From Musa acuminata AAA Group (Eukaryota > Streptophyta > Magnoliopsida > Zingiberales > Musaceae): 64,000 bases of DNA. A program made the translations under genes and the position numbers. A model generated the notes under the pieces. It did no database searches. It saw only the letters and a program-made list of their open reading frames with translations, and was not told the origin of the DNA. The stretch is from positions 46,552,001 to 46,616,000 of the forward strand of contig NC_088357.1 of NCBI RefSeq assembly GCF_036884655.1, read 5' to 3'. Positions 25,435-36,764 of the stretch are shown here, piece by piece. Each line of letters starts with the position of its first letter. Within the stretch, counting starts at the first letter, position 1.

Positions 25435-28400
25435 CCCTTTTCTAATTAAAAACAGCAAGCAGCATTTACTAGTTCAACAATATCGCAGGTATCAAGTCAA
25501 TCCATGAAAGGGTGTGCAGATCCTTGCTTGACTCATACAGAATCAACCAGGATAAAAAAATTGATTCCTTGACCTCATACACTCTGTTCATTCTCTGTTT
25601 TGGGTTTCAAGTTATAAGAACTTAAACATTTTAGAGACAGTAAGGACAACAAAATAAATGATTTATCTGTCAATACTTCGGATATTTCCAAATAGATATG
25701 CAGTAGAAAAGGATCAAGGACATATGGGTGTTTGATGTTCCATCAACTCATGTGTGGACTATTCCTCCTCATAAAATTTTCTTTGTTGTTTGAAAACACA
25801 AGTCATCTTATTTATGTTTTCAACGGCATATAAAATCAGAGAATAAAATAAGTTAGTACAGCGAAGAGAAGCATATCTGAAAGATATTACCTTCAGTCTA
25901 GTAACTTGTACGGAAAGCTTATCCAATTTATAGAGAAGAAAATGTTCCATCAATAATATAACATAAAAACTGCACAACTAGTTGTCAAGAAAAGAATGCA
26001 ATGCAACTAGAAACTGCCAAAGTTATCAAGTTAATCAACTATACATTCAAAACAAAAAATATATCAGAAAAATTGTAAACAGTGAACAGAAATGGCTAAA
26101 TGTTGAAAAGAAACCTACATAAATAATCATTATAAAGTGAAAGAATTACCTGATTCTTCTTCATCTCCATCATTTCCACCTGCAAGCATCAAAGAGTGTC
26201 ATCAGAAGTTCAATCTTTCATTTTGCTCTCAAAATTGTAAACATAGTCTTCATATTGATCCTTTAAGAAAAGTACATGTTGTGATGCTGAAACAGAACAT
26301 ACATTGATATGGGGCAGCAAAGCCAACACAGAAGAAACGTTCATAAAAATCAATCGTTATGACGAAAACGTCAAGGTGAAGGTTTTAATCGTGACATTTA
26401 TTCATCATTTATCTTATTATGGAACATACCATAGAATTGATGACAACATCCAGTAACATTTGGAATTTGGTGTTTCTAAGCCACAAATATCAAATCAGGA
26501 TACCAAAGAAAACCTTGAAACTATCAGTCTTAATTTGATCTCTACCTTTTAATATCCCTACCACAAATGGTTGCATAGAATCTGTAAATTTGGTCTTATA
26601 AACATTCAAGTGCAAAGACAAGGGCAATGCTATTATTGGCAATTTTACAAAACCTACATGAAAATTGTGATGATAGGCAAGAAGAAAATGCTGGGACCCC
26701 TATTTTTATAAAAATATTTTGATGAAAAAATGAACAATGAATTTTGGTTATCATGAATCAGACATGTTGAAGTACCATTAAGAAGAAATACCTGTTTTTT
26801 CTGCAATTCTTGGTTTAGCTCTTTGAGTTTTGCCACTTCAGCTTCCAACTCCACAGTATAAGCCTAACTCAAATAAAATGTACATAAGTAGAATGTACAC
26901 AGGAAAAGTCATGAATAAAGCAAATTATTATCTACATAATATCTATTTAAGGGCAACAACCACCAGAACTCCCTTTTCTCTATTTAAATGAAAAAATAAT
27001 GATAGATAAGAAGCATGGCAAATGTATGATCCTGAAAGTTCTACTGTCCTGTGTGCCAGAGGTTCTAACAGCTTTATTGTTCTATAGCCTCAGTTATGTT
27101 TACAATAACAACAACATATTCACAATTGTGGGTCAATCTTTTACTTCTTTTGTCGTGTTATTTCCAAAATCCATATTTTGAACAACATATTCTTAAGTCT
27201 CAACATCTTAGAACTATTGACAAATTAAATCTAGTTAACCTACTGATCTCTTCCGGTAGTATTATTTGAAAAAATAAGGGAAAAATGTGACTCTCAAGTT
27301 GGCAAATTTAATTGAAGTATTTGACATAACCATTGTGCATGACTATCGAGCACAGCATTGTGGAGAAGTGAATGTGTTACAACGAAAGGAAAAGAGAAGT
27401 TTTGTTTATTTTTCTCTAAAAGCTGTTTTGTAAGCACGTTGATCAAAACATACCTCTCCAAGGAATTTGATGCATTAAGATAAATTTAGATGAAATGCCT
27501 TCCAACAAATAATAACTCATCATAGTTTGTCGCTGCACGAGGATCATGCAAGTCATCCATCTTTTAGAAGAATGTTGTCAATATTGACAAAGAACAGAAA
27601 CTAATAATATGAAGTGTGCTAAGATAAAACCTCACTATCACTAGCATTTCATGGTTGGTTCAGAATCCTCAATTCTTTGAAATTAACAAAAAAACCTAGG
27701 TAGAAAGATAGACGAAGCGCAGCAAAAGATGGATCAAGTTACGAAAACTGAGATCAATGAATTGCCAAACAACAGAGTCTCATGAAATTCACACGGAGAA
27801 GAAGTCATCTAACTAAACAAAATAATTCTATGTAAATGATACTATTCTACGATATGTATGAGAAACACAGAAAAACAAGGAAAACTATATGCAACTACGC
27901 TAAATAGCATAGGCTATGAATTTAAACAATTTCTAGAGAGCATAGTAAAACAGATCACCTGCTTCCGGGCACGTGATCTAGCAGCTGACTCCCTGTTCTT
28001 GATCATCCTCCTCTGCCTCCTTTCCACAACTTTATCCAGACTCCTATTACGCTTCCTTTCCCTCGGCCCACCATTAAACACATATGGAACAGGTGATAAA
28101 GAAGATAGATCCCCGTTGCCTTTAACAATTTCATCTGAAGACAGATGGTTTTTTGGCGACCCTGACGCTCCCATGACTCCAGCTGTGCTCAGACCAACCA
28201 TCCCCGTCATCAATCTGTTGTTCATCCCGACGTGGCCAAAGCCGCCAAGTTCTCCGCCTCTCATGCCCTGCGGGCTCACCAAGCCCATGCTATCTCCCAG
28301 GGGAACTGGAGGCGCAAAAGGTCTCGCAACAGTGGATGTCACCCCCAAATTAGCAGCTGAACAGTGAGCAATTGGAACGTTTGCCATATTTCCATTGCTT

Positions 28401-28993
28401 CGACCCGGTGCCTGATTGAACTTGAGTTCCAGCCCAGCCGAAGTGTTCACGGCCGGCAAATCTCCATAGTAGATATTGGTGTTGTTACTTTTATTGCCAA
28501 TCGGCGTCGGTGGTCTCGGCGACGGAGCCATATCCTCCCGCACCACTCCGGCCCGCACCAAGAACTCCTCAAGGGTAATCTCCCCGAGGGTGGGTTGCCG
28601 CGGGAAGTCCGTGCCGCCGCAGCTGGCGGCCAGTCCTTGGCCGGAGGAGGAGGGTTCGACGAGGCCCCGCCAGACCTGGTCGACAGTCTTCTGGCTAAGG
28701 GTTCTGGGCAAGGTGAGCGAGGCCTGCCGCTGGAGGCCGGCCCCGGCACCAAAGCCACCGCTGCCGTCGCCGAGGGCGGCGACCATGGCGTAGCTCTCCT
28801 CCGCGGTCCATATGTTCTTAAGGAACTCGTCCATGTTCATCGACCCGAAGTCCTTGCCAAGCCCCCCGCGCGTGCTCTGGAACTCGTCGAACGTCAGCGA
28901 GTAAATCGAACCCTGCCGCGACAGCAGCGTCGGCGGCGGTGGCGGCTGCGCCTGTCCATCCTCTCTTCCTACTCCCAAACTCTTGGAATTCAT
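22906..28993 (-). CDS. ABF2: ABF/AREB-type group A bZIP transcription factor, four exons
   Basis: A nuclear bZIP factor of the ABI5/ABF/AREB group, which binds ABRE (ACGTG) elements in abscisic acid and drought responses. Minus-strand exons are 28993-27959, 26863-26792, 26179-26150 and 22980-22906, all phase 0, giving 403 aa. The N-terminal half carries the conserved kinase-target blocks: SRQGSIYSLTFDEFQ, LQRQASLTLPRTLSQKTVDQ and PRQPTLGEITLEEFLVRAG. The basic region is VERRQRRMIKNRESAARSRA at the end of exon 1. The leucine zipper spans exons 2 and 3 (YTVELEAEVAKLKELNQEL). The last exon encodes the family C-terminus, QRLRRTRTGPW. A likely 5' UTR intron runs from about 29311 to just before the start codon. 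Group is certain; ABF2/TRAB1-like is my best guess among paralogues. Confidence 0.9.
22981..26149 (-). other. Long third intron of the bZIP gene
   Basis: A 3.2-kb intron separates the second zipper exon from the last exon of only 24 codons. It contains a (GA)n microsatellite near 25395-25432 and AT-rich DNA. I see no gene inside it. Both junctions (AATCAG|gtaatt and actatcag|GTCCTC) restore the conserved KKNQ-VLQVI join. Confidence 0.8.
25395..25432. repeat. (GA)n microsatellite inside the bZIP intron
   Basis: About 19 uninterrupted GA units; on the transcribed (minus) strand of the bZIP gene this is a CT tract. Confidence 0.95.
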
Positions 28994-29272
28994 CCCTCCT
29001 CACCTACTTCAATATTTCCTCAAAAACCAATCACACCAACAAAATAATCAAGATCAGACTCCATACAAGTCTCCAACAATCACAACCAAAACCCAAAAAT
29101 TCCCACAAAACACAGACAAACCAACAGTACTAACACCTCCTGCCACAATATTTTACACAAATTGGCATCTTCAAATATCGTCCTTGCCGAAATTGACAAT
29201 ACACACAAGATTCTTATAATTATCCTAGGGAGTGCGCGCAACATATTTGTGCAGATGCGCAAGAAACAGAGT

Positions 29273-29275
<3 letters not shown>

Positions 29276-29302
<27 letters not shown>
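29276..29302. repeat. (GA)n microsatellite in the bZIP leader
   Basis: About 13 GA units. On the bZIP-sense strand this is a CT tract, inside or next to the putative 5' UTR intron. Confidence 0.9.
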
Positions 29303-29306
<4 letters not shown>

Positions 29307-29854
29307 GACGGACCTGTTATGTCTTGATACTTGGAAGGCAAGGAAACCTCCGCAGGCGATCTCGCGATGGAGGCCGGCCAGGTGTCAGGACGCAATGTTG
29401 CGCGGAGATGTTGAAGGCCGAGGGGGAATCGCATTAAAACAGTGATGGACTCGCGCGACGTGGCGTGATGCGGAGCCGGGAGCGAAGCTTGATGACGCTC
29501 CCACCCAATTGAAAGCCGCATCATGGTGCGATCTACACCGTCGGTTTTGCGACACGACAAGGGCGCTTTGGACGGTTTGATTTGTACTCCGAGTTCGTAA
29601 CTGGGAGGATGACCCACAAGCTGAGTGGACTCGCAGGACGGTGACGTGCACGAGTTGTCTTCCTTCCTGCGACCGTCGGACGGTGATGCGACGTCTTGTA
29701 GGGTGGTGATTATAAATTATGATATCTCTATATAATTATGAAAATAAAAAATATATATTTTATTTTTCGGTGATTCTTATTGATGTAAAAACTTTACTAT
29801 CCTCCCTTTTGATAGTAGAGAGTTATCGATATTATGTGAAGTCGAAGACGTTAG

Positions 29855-30050
29855 ATAGGATAGCGAAGTAGGAGAAATAAGACAATGCAAGAGATGAGAA
29901 TCGTTGTCATTAGGTAGGCCATCCGGAAGGATAGCAAAGTTGAATGAGAGAATAATAAAGTAGGAGAAATAGAATTATGTAGGAGATGAGGATCGCCACC
30001 GACACCACCGTTCGGTAGATTTTCCGGGAAGATAATAAAGTCGGAGGGGA
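29855..30050. repeat. Diverged tandem duplication, unit about 90-100 bp
   Basis: The phrase 'aaagtaggagaaatagaattatg..ggagatgaggatcg' near 29960 echoes 'gaagtaggagaaataagacaatg..gagatgagaatcg' near 29862. Each is followed by a Gly/Arg-codon-like ggtag..ccgg(a/g)aaggat segment. A partial third copy ends near 30070. Noncoding repeat DNA. Confidence 0.55.
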
Positions 30051-31798
30051 GAATGAGCCGGAGGAAGGATATCAAAGCTTTCGTAGAAATTATCGTTATG
30101 TGAAATTAATATTTTTGAACGATAAAAATAGTTGAATTATCTTTTTATCCATATTTTTAGTGTTATTTCTGCATGTATTTATCTTCAGTAGAATCGATTA
30201 CGTGAGAAGAAATAAAGTTAAATATTTCACTTTGATAATTATAGTGATACTAATATAACTTTCTAAAATATAGTAATTGAGATACTAAATGTAGCTAACT
30301 AAGTATTAGTGATATTGTAATCGGTTGATGTTATTAGTGATTTAGATTTTAGAGTGAAATGAGGATCCTGTTCTTGACCTTTTGGTACTTAGCTTTTAGC
30401 TGATTGCATATAAGTGTTAGCTTTTACTTACGTAGATCAACGTTCATGATTCTTGTGGCAAAAAAAAGTCATCGTGCACCAGCTATATTGCAAGTAATAG
30501 TAGACAATGATCTCCACGGCACATCTTATATCTCAGCACAAACTCATCAACGGGAATGTGAGTGAGGTGGAGAAGAAACACTAAGGAGGACTTAGATTGC
30601 TTGAAACATACAACTCTTTTCATCTAAGCCCCGCTACATAAGTTATATCTAAATAACAATAATAATAGTAATAACATTCTACTGGACGTAGTAGTGATGT
30701 GTATATTCACTTGACTTGGTTCGGATTCATATGCATAGAAGTCCAACATTGTTGAATGAGGGGCTTGCGCGTTCGTTGGATGGACGATCTGCATAAAGAT
30801 CGAGGCCAGGTGAGTTCCTAACGAGTTTCCTTCGATATTCTAGTTACATCAGTTTTGAGTAGACAATAACTAACAATGATTATTATGTTGTATGTGATGG
30901 AGCATATTATGGATTTCGTCATATGGACACGACCCTCAACCACATCAATGCAAGCGCAGAACCTCAGGAGGAAGACGTGACGCCACATCGGATGTGCCAC
31001 CAGGAATTCGAGATGATAGCCGTTCCCCTCCCACGTCATCTGAGGCCACATGAATTGGTGTCATCCCGACAAGGATCAATAGCTATCAAGAAAGTAATAG
31101 AAAAGGTATTGGAATGAAAAGCCGAAAGCAAGAGACAAATAAAACATTTTTATCTCACATATATGGGCAAGTATAACATGACACATGAATCTCAAATTAA
31201 CAATGATAACTCTAAAATTTCCTAAAGAAAATTTTAACTAATCCCACAAAAATTCATGATAAGGTAAATACAAATTAGTTGCAAAAATTAACTATAAATC
31301 TCAGATGGTTATATTAAAAATGATGAGGTCAATAATGGCCGATTGATCTTCAACTTATTGTATATTATGTATGTGAATAAAATAATTCTTTTCTCATTTT
31401 ATTAGTTATGAAATTTAATATCAAAATATGAGGATTTTGTGTCCTTTTTTTTTTCTTGTATGTACTCACTTAATGACAAGTGAATCACATCAATACAACC
31501 CTTTATCATTTTCCTTTTGTCACATCAAGCTTAGGTTGTGAACAACTAGAATTCGTTATTTGATTGCTTTGTTTGATGAGTCCTGAGTGGCCAAAGAATA
31601 TTCACATCAATCACAATAGATGTGTGGGGATTATGCACCTCAATCACAAGGTTTACAAAGAAGAGTTAAACAATAATACCTATTTGGGAAATGCAAATGC
31701 TTGTGGAGCTAAATAACTCATTATTATATTTTTAAAGGAGAAAGTTGGTCGTACCAAATACTTTCATGGAGACTGCCTTAAAAAAATAAAAATAATCA

Positions 31799-31883
31799 TG
31801 ATATATATATATATATGTATATACATGTATGTATGTATGTATGTATGTATATATGTATATATGTATGTATATATATATATATG

Positions 31884-31929
<46 letters not shown>
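31799..31929. repeat. Compound AT / GTAT microsatellite
   Basis: About 130 bp of (AT)n broken by (GTAT)n blocks. Long Tyr-Ile frames across it are artefacts. The array is likely length-variable. Confidence 0.95.
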
Positions 31930-31930
<1 letters not shown>

Positions 31931-34899
31931 CTAATGTTACAAAAAATATTTGCTCGAATATAAGCTCAACGTAAGATAGCCGAATCAATGTAAGGGGACA
32001 AGGCATGTCACTTTTGTTCGCTCATGTAGACGTAAGTTTGAATGCGGTGACGGGTTACTTTCCCTTATTGTTTACATGGACAAGAGTCCATTGAGGTAAT
32101 TATGTGCTATCCTCTCTTAAAATTTCCCACAAGACAAGACATTTTATTTTACTTGGTATATAATGCTACATTCGGTACGATAGAGTGCATATGCAGGGTT
32201 GTGGGGAAGGAAAAAAAAGATAAAATCAGAATTAGTGAGGTTATAGATATTAAAAAAATTATTTTATTAGTTTTTTAAAAGGTTATGAATAGTAATGTAT
32301 TGTTAATAATGAAAAGACTTGAAATAGTTGTTAGAGGAATAATAGATGATGTATTGGTTAGCCCGATGTGGTTTAAATATATGTGCACATAAACGATGAG
32401 ATGCTACTAGAGGTCTCCCGAGGTTAATATGAGTTCTCATGAGATTTGATGATAACCTACATGAAGATCGAGGTTGAGCATGGGTTTCTCGACCCAGCTC
32501 CTCTAATAATAAATTTATCTCATGGTTTGTTGGTTATATTTCCAAATCAAAAAATGAAGACATGTAAACTATTAAGTTAGGTTATACTAATGATAATTTA
32601 AAGGGAATTATATACGAAAAATGTAAACTAGCTCAAATAGAGTCGACATATAAATATCGATTAAAAACGAAGATAAGTACAATCATTTGCATACAAGAAA
32701 ACTCGAATCTTGACTTAGATAGATTCAATTAAAATTTGGTAAGTAAAATGTCTTTTCTTAAAAACAAGATAATATCTATATTCTATGAGTCTATTTATAA
32801 GAGTTTAATAGAAGGGTTAGTATTACGAGAAGATATGTTTGATGATTGGGTTAACTTGATGTGATTTGGACCTATATGCATAGGGTTATCCGAGATGGAG
32901 GTGAAAATACTAAGCTCTCGAGATAGTTGTTCGAGATGCTTCGAATATGAAAATGTCGAACTCTCAAGAAAGTTATTTGAGGTGTCACCTATATGAAAAC
33001 CAAGATCAGAAAAAGATTCTCGAATCGATCCCTCTAACATCCAAATTAGTAATCTGAGATAGACAAATACAGTCATCAATAGCAAAAAAAGTGACTACTC
33101 GAATATATTAAAAGTAAGATTTTATACTTGGTAATGAAGTGAAGAAACGATATATTTTATATAATATTCTTTTGAGATAATTTTTAATTATCTTTAATAA
33201 TCTCCATTTGACTCCTTTTTTACGTAAAAGATAAGGGTGATGACAACACATAATTGCATATCGATGTCCACACGGGAGTAAGGGACATCTTCTATCTCCT
33301 TTTTTCTGCTTGGATACCATACGAAATATATATATTAGATTGATTGACTGATAATATTATTAATTAGTATCCAAAAATTAGGAAGCTTCAACTCTTCGTA
33401 CACAAGAAAGCTGGAATCTGTTACCGTGTTCGGCAATAATACATGACAAGAGATTAAATTGCCCAGGAAAATAGACAAAATTAAGAACACTCACTCACAT
33501 TAGAACTAAACCTTATAATGCCATCTCCAAAGCCTTCAACATCTCGGGCCATGACTTCTGATTGCAATGAATGACCTCCAATGCATTGGCACACATGTTT
33601 CGTGTGTGTTTGCTTTCAATCAGCAGCTAAGATTTTTTCAACTATATAAAGAAATATCACAGTTTTATTGAAGAAAATACTCTTCCCTAACGTGTATAAA
33701 TAGTGAGCATCATATCAAACACATAAACATCTTCGTCATTTCATTCTTAGCAAGCTCTGCTTCAACCTACTTAGCATCTTCAACTTCACAGTTAGTACAT
33801 CCAGCAGCCATCAGACCTCCCCTTGCGTCCTTAATGGAAAGAAAAACCATCACATTTAATGAAGTGAATGGAAATATCGATTAAATCTGTAGTACAAGCT
33901 GGATGGAATGATAGAACTCATGCTAAAAATATATTATCATTAAGATCAGAGGTCATTCTTGCAGACCATTCAACAAGTAGGTGCAACAGATCTCTGAAGA
34001 TTACACAACAGAACAGCTCGAATTGTTTGAGGGTAGACAACTTAGTGCGATCACATAATCCTCTATTTTAAGCACCAAGAATCAGGGCCTCAACTATTCT
34101 TGATGGATGACATGAAACTTCTCCACGGCTGCAGCAACTTTAGCATGCAACCACACCACTGGACTACGAGTCCTACGATAACTTCATGCCAACCTTCACA
34201 CGATGGCTGGCCATCATAAATATTCACATATACTGTATTCAATAAACTCAGTATACCAGTCTTGGAATTGGAATAATTAATATATGCAGTCTTACTCAAC
34301 CAATCATAATTAATGTGAAAAAAGAATAATTTCAAGACAAAGAATGGTTAAATTTTATAATACTAATACATAAAATCAGATCTGGAGATGGAAATATTCA
34401 AGTTTCAAAGCCAGGGAAGATGTGTTTCGCCTGGTCAAAACAAGATAAAAGAAGGTGTTAAATAGTCAAAAAGAATCGGTCAAGCAAACAAATGTGATCA
34501 TATTTTATATCAATGGTCAAAAGAAGCTATCGAGAAACCATGCGGCTTGTGATACGTTACACGCAACTCCAATGTGGATGCTTGGCCTGTTCTCTAGAGA
34601 TGCCAAAGAGCCAAATAAAGAATATATCCCCTGCGTGTAACACGGGGTTCGTATTCTAAAACAATGGCTTATGCACAGTGTTCTTTTAGTTCTCCCATAG
34701 GGCAATTCCCTTAGCAACTTTCTTTTTCTTGGTTATATAAACCTCGTTTATACCTAAGATTCATCTTTATAGCCTGCTTATATAAATGGGAGCGCGTTAA
34801 AATTTTTTGGTATTCAGGATTTTCTTTTATCATAGATTGATAGAAGTACAATTTCAGATATCTCAAAGAAATGAATTTCTTATTTTTTTGTCATTCCTA

Positions 34900-35480
34900 A
34901 CGGTAGGGTATCTTCTAGTTTCGTCCTCGAGATGGTGCCAATATAGAACCTCGTTAGAGCCAGCATAGAACCTTGGAGCCAATATGGTGCATGTGTGCCA
35001 ATGAGGTACCTCGGATCCCTGCGAGACGATGGGCCATGCCTACGTCACTCGGGACTGTACGAGATGATATCGCATGGAACCACCCGAGAATGCCCAAAAC
35101 GACACCACATGGTATGGAACCATGTAAGTCGATCCGCATAGTGCGGAGTGTACGAGCCAATAGCCCGAAGCATCGATGATCATTAATGAATCACATACAA
35201 TCGACCCTCCACTATAAGTATAAAGGTGACCCCCTAGTCAGCTCCAGGAGATCGAACCTGGAATGCTAAAAATACCCTCAACTCCATCTCATACTGAATT
35301 AAGTTTCGGACGAGTCGAGTTGGGAATCCCCCTCTCAACTTTGACTTATGTGCATAAATCTAGCATAGAAGAGCCCGCCTCATACTATTCTACCTTGGGT
35401 TGATCGGACTGACGGCACTCCGACCCGACCAGATACCGACCCCCTCGCCTTAAGAATCCATGTAGATGATATTGTGCCCT
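34900..35480. mobile_element. Probable solo LTR or LTR fragment (Ty3/gypsy-like)
   Basis: The tract is GC-richer than its flanks. It has the order expected of a plant gypsy LTR: a U3-like segment with short repeated phrases (agcatagaacc, agccaatatggtgc), a TATA-like tataagtataaagg near 35213-35227, a following gaccccc tract, then an R/U5-like segment rich in ccgaccc (about 35390-35450). No gag or pol frame is adjacent on either side, so it reads as a solo LTR or truncated copy. Exact ends and a target-site duplication were not identified. Confidence 0.5.
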
Positions 35481-35664
35481 TTGGATTGAACCAAGCCGTG
35501 TGGACTCCTTGAAGAAGAGATGGCAAAAGCTTGAAGTTTAGCTTTTTTTAGAATTTGTGATGAGTTCATATGTTTAGAAAATAGATATTCTAGACGAATT
35601 TAAAGTGAAGTAAAATACATGAATGCTATGCGTGTTTGTTGCCTTCCCTAAAAGTCAAGAGGGA

Positions 35665-35666
35665 GC

Positions 35667-35702
<36 letters not shown>
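35665..35702. repeat. (GA)n microsatellite
   Basis: About 18 GA units; frames crossing it read as Ser-Leu repeats and are not coding. Confidence 0.95.
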
Positions 35703-35705
<3 letters not shown>

Positions 35706-36508
35706 ACTTGTAATCAACAGGGATGCATGGCGGTGGCATGTAGTGGAACACCAACTCCTTCCAAGCTTTCTTCTCCTTCATCATCTTCTGCAGATTGTTG
35801 CGTGCTTCTCCTCCATTTACCCTGCAACTGATGCACCACCCCAGCTGGGATTCCACGGTTCACCATTTGGAAGAATGGCTGGTCTCCGCCATGGAGGGTA
35901 CACACCCGGCCACCATGGCCCGTCGCCGGCGTCTACGACGACTGTGATGCCCGACCGCTCGTGCTCCGAGCTCATGAACTCTGTTGCCGGTGGCCACGGA
36001 GAGATACGCCATCTCTCCTTGAGGTTAAGGGGTTCCGAGCTGCTGCTCGCGGATTGTACTTACGGCAGGACTCAAAACTTCTTACTCGTAATAGTGTTAA
36101 TCTCCTAAAATATCACTCTTACTGCGTATCAGACTATTTCTTTTCTTAATTTTCTTTTATATTAATTAACATAGTAAAATAAATAGTTTTGTTATATAGC
36201 AATCTTGCATTGTATATTACAATGTATCTATTTCTTTATGTTGTATACTAAAAGCCTATTATGATTTTTGAGCTTCATATAAATAAAATATATCGGATGT
36301 TGGATGAGATTTAGAAGCTCAACTTTTGATTAGTGAATTTGAAACATCACCGTTAAATTGATATTTTATATTTTATTTATCTATTAACCTTTAATTTGTT
36401 TTAAAAAAATATATTATTTTTCAAATATCTCAAAAATAGAGAATTTTATAATATTTTCTAGAAAATAAAAAAGATTAATCATATGATTTTTTTTCACACA
36501 TATAGTGT

Positions 36509-36521
36509 TATATATATAATA
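36509..36521 (+). promoter_or_regulatory. Candidate TATA element of the lectin receptor kinase
   Basis: A tatatatataat-type motif lies about 70 bp upstream of the first in-frame ATG (36579) and about 255 bp upstream of the preferred ATG (36765). In AT-rich DNA such motifs occur by chance, so this is only a candidate. Confidence 0.3.
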
Positions 36522-36764
36522 GTTCTCTTTTTGTGTCACAAAATTTGAAACCTTAAATTGATGTGAAGTCAATAAACAATGAAACTGAAAAGACCGGTCC
36601 CGATGTCACAAACCCACATAAACTCGGGCCGGTACGTACTTCCCACCGCCGCACTTCTCACGACCTCCGACGAGTCAACGCCAACCCAAGTCAGCACCAA
36701 ACCACCCTCATCTTCTCCTTCTCCACCTAATGGAGGGAGGCTTCACACTGCATCCACAACGCCA

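Larger units (their letters stand above)
28994..36578. other. Intergenic repeat-rich region between the bZIP and lectin kinase genes
   Basis: The first 350 bases are bZIP leader, including a (GA)n run at 29276-29302. From 29700 on, composition is repeat-like. A diverged tandem pair of about 90-100 bp lies at 29855-30050, a compound AT/GTAT microsatellite at 31799-31929, and LTR-like fragments near 30700-31130, 32340-32520 and 32840-33060. A probable solo LTR lies at about 34900-35480, a (GA)n tract at 35665-35702, and a GC-richer patch of unknown nature at 35705-36060. No gene is convincingly supported. Confidence 0.5.

Noticed and set aside
28364..29047. A 227-codon plus-strand frame opposite bZIP exon 1
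   Set aside because: Shadow of the bZIP coding strand; no domain and very Arg/Gly/Ala-rich.
31764..32006. A Tyr/Ile-rich minus-strand frame of 80 codons
   Set aside because: It is a translation of the AT/GTAT microsatellite and not a gene.
35236..35262. A tRNA T-arm look-alike (ccagg ttcgatct cctgg on the minus strand)
   Set aside because: No D-arm, anticodon arm or acceptor stem could be placed around it, and it lies inside the LTR-like segment.
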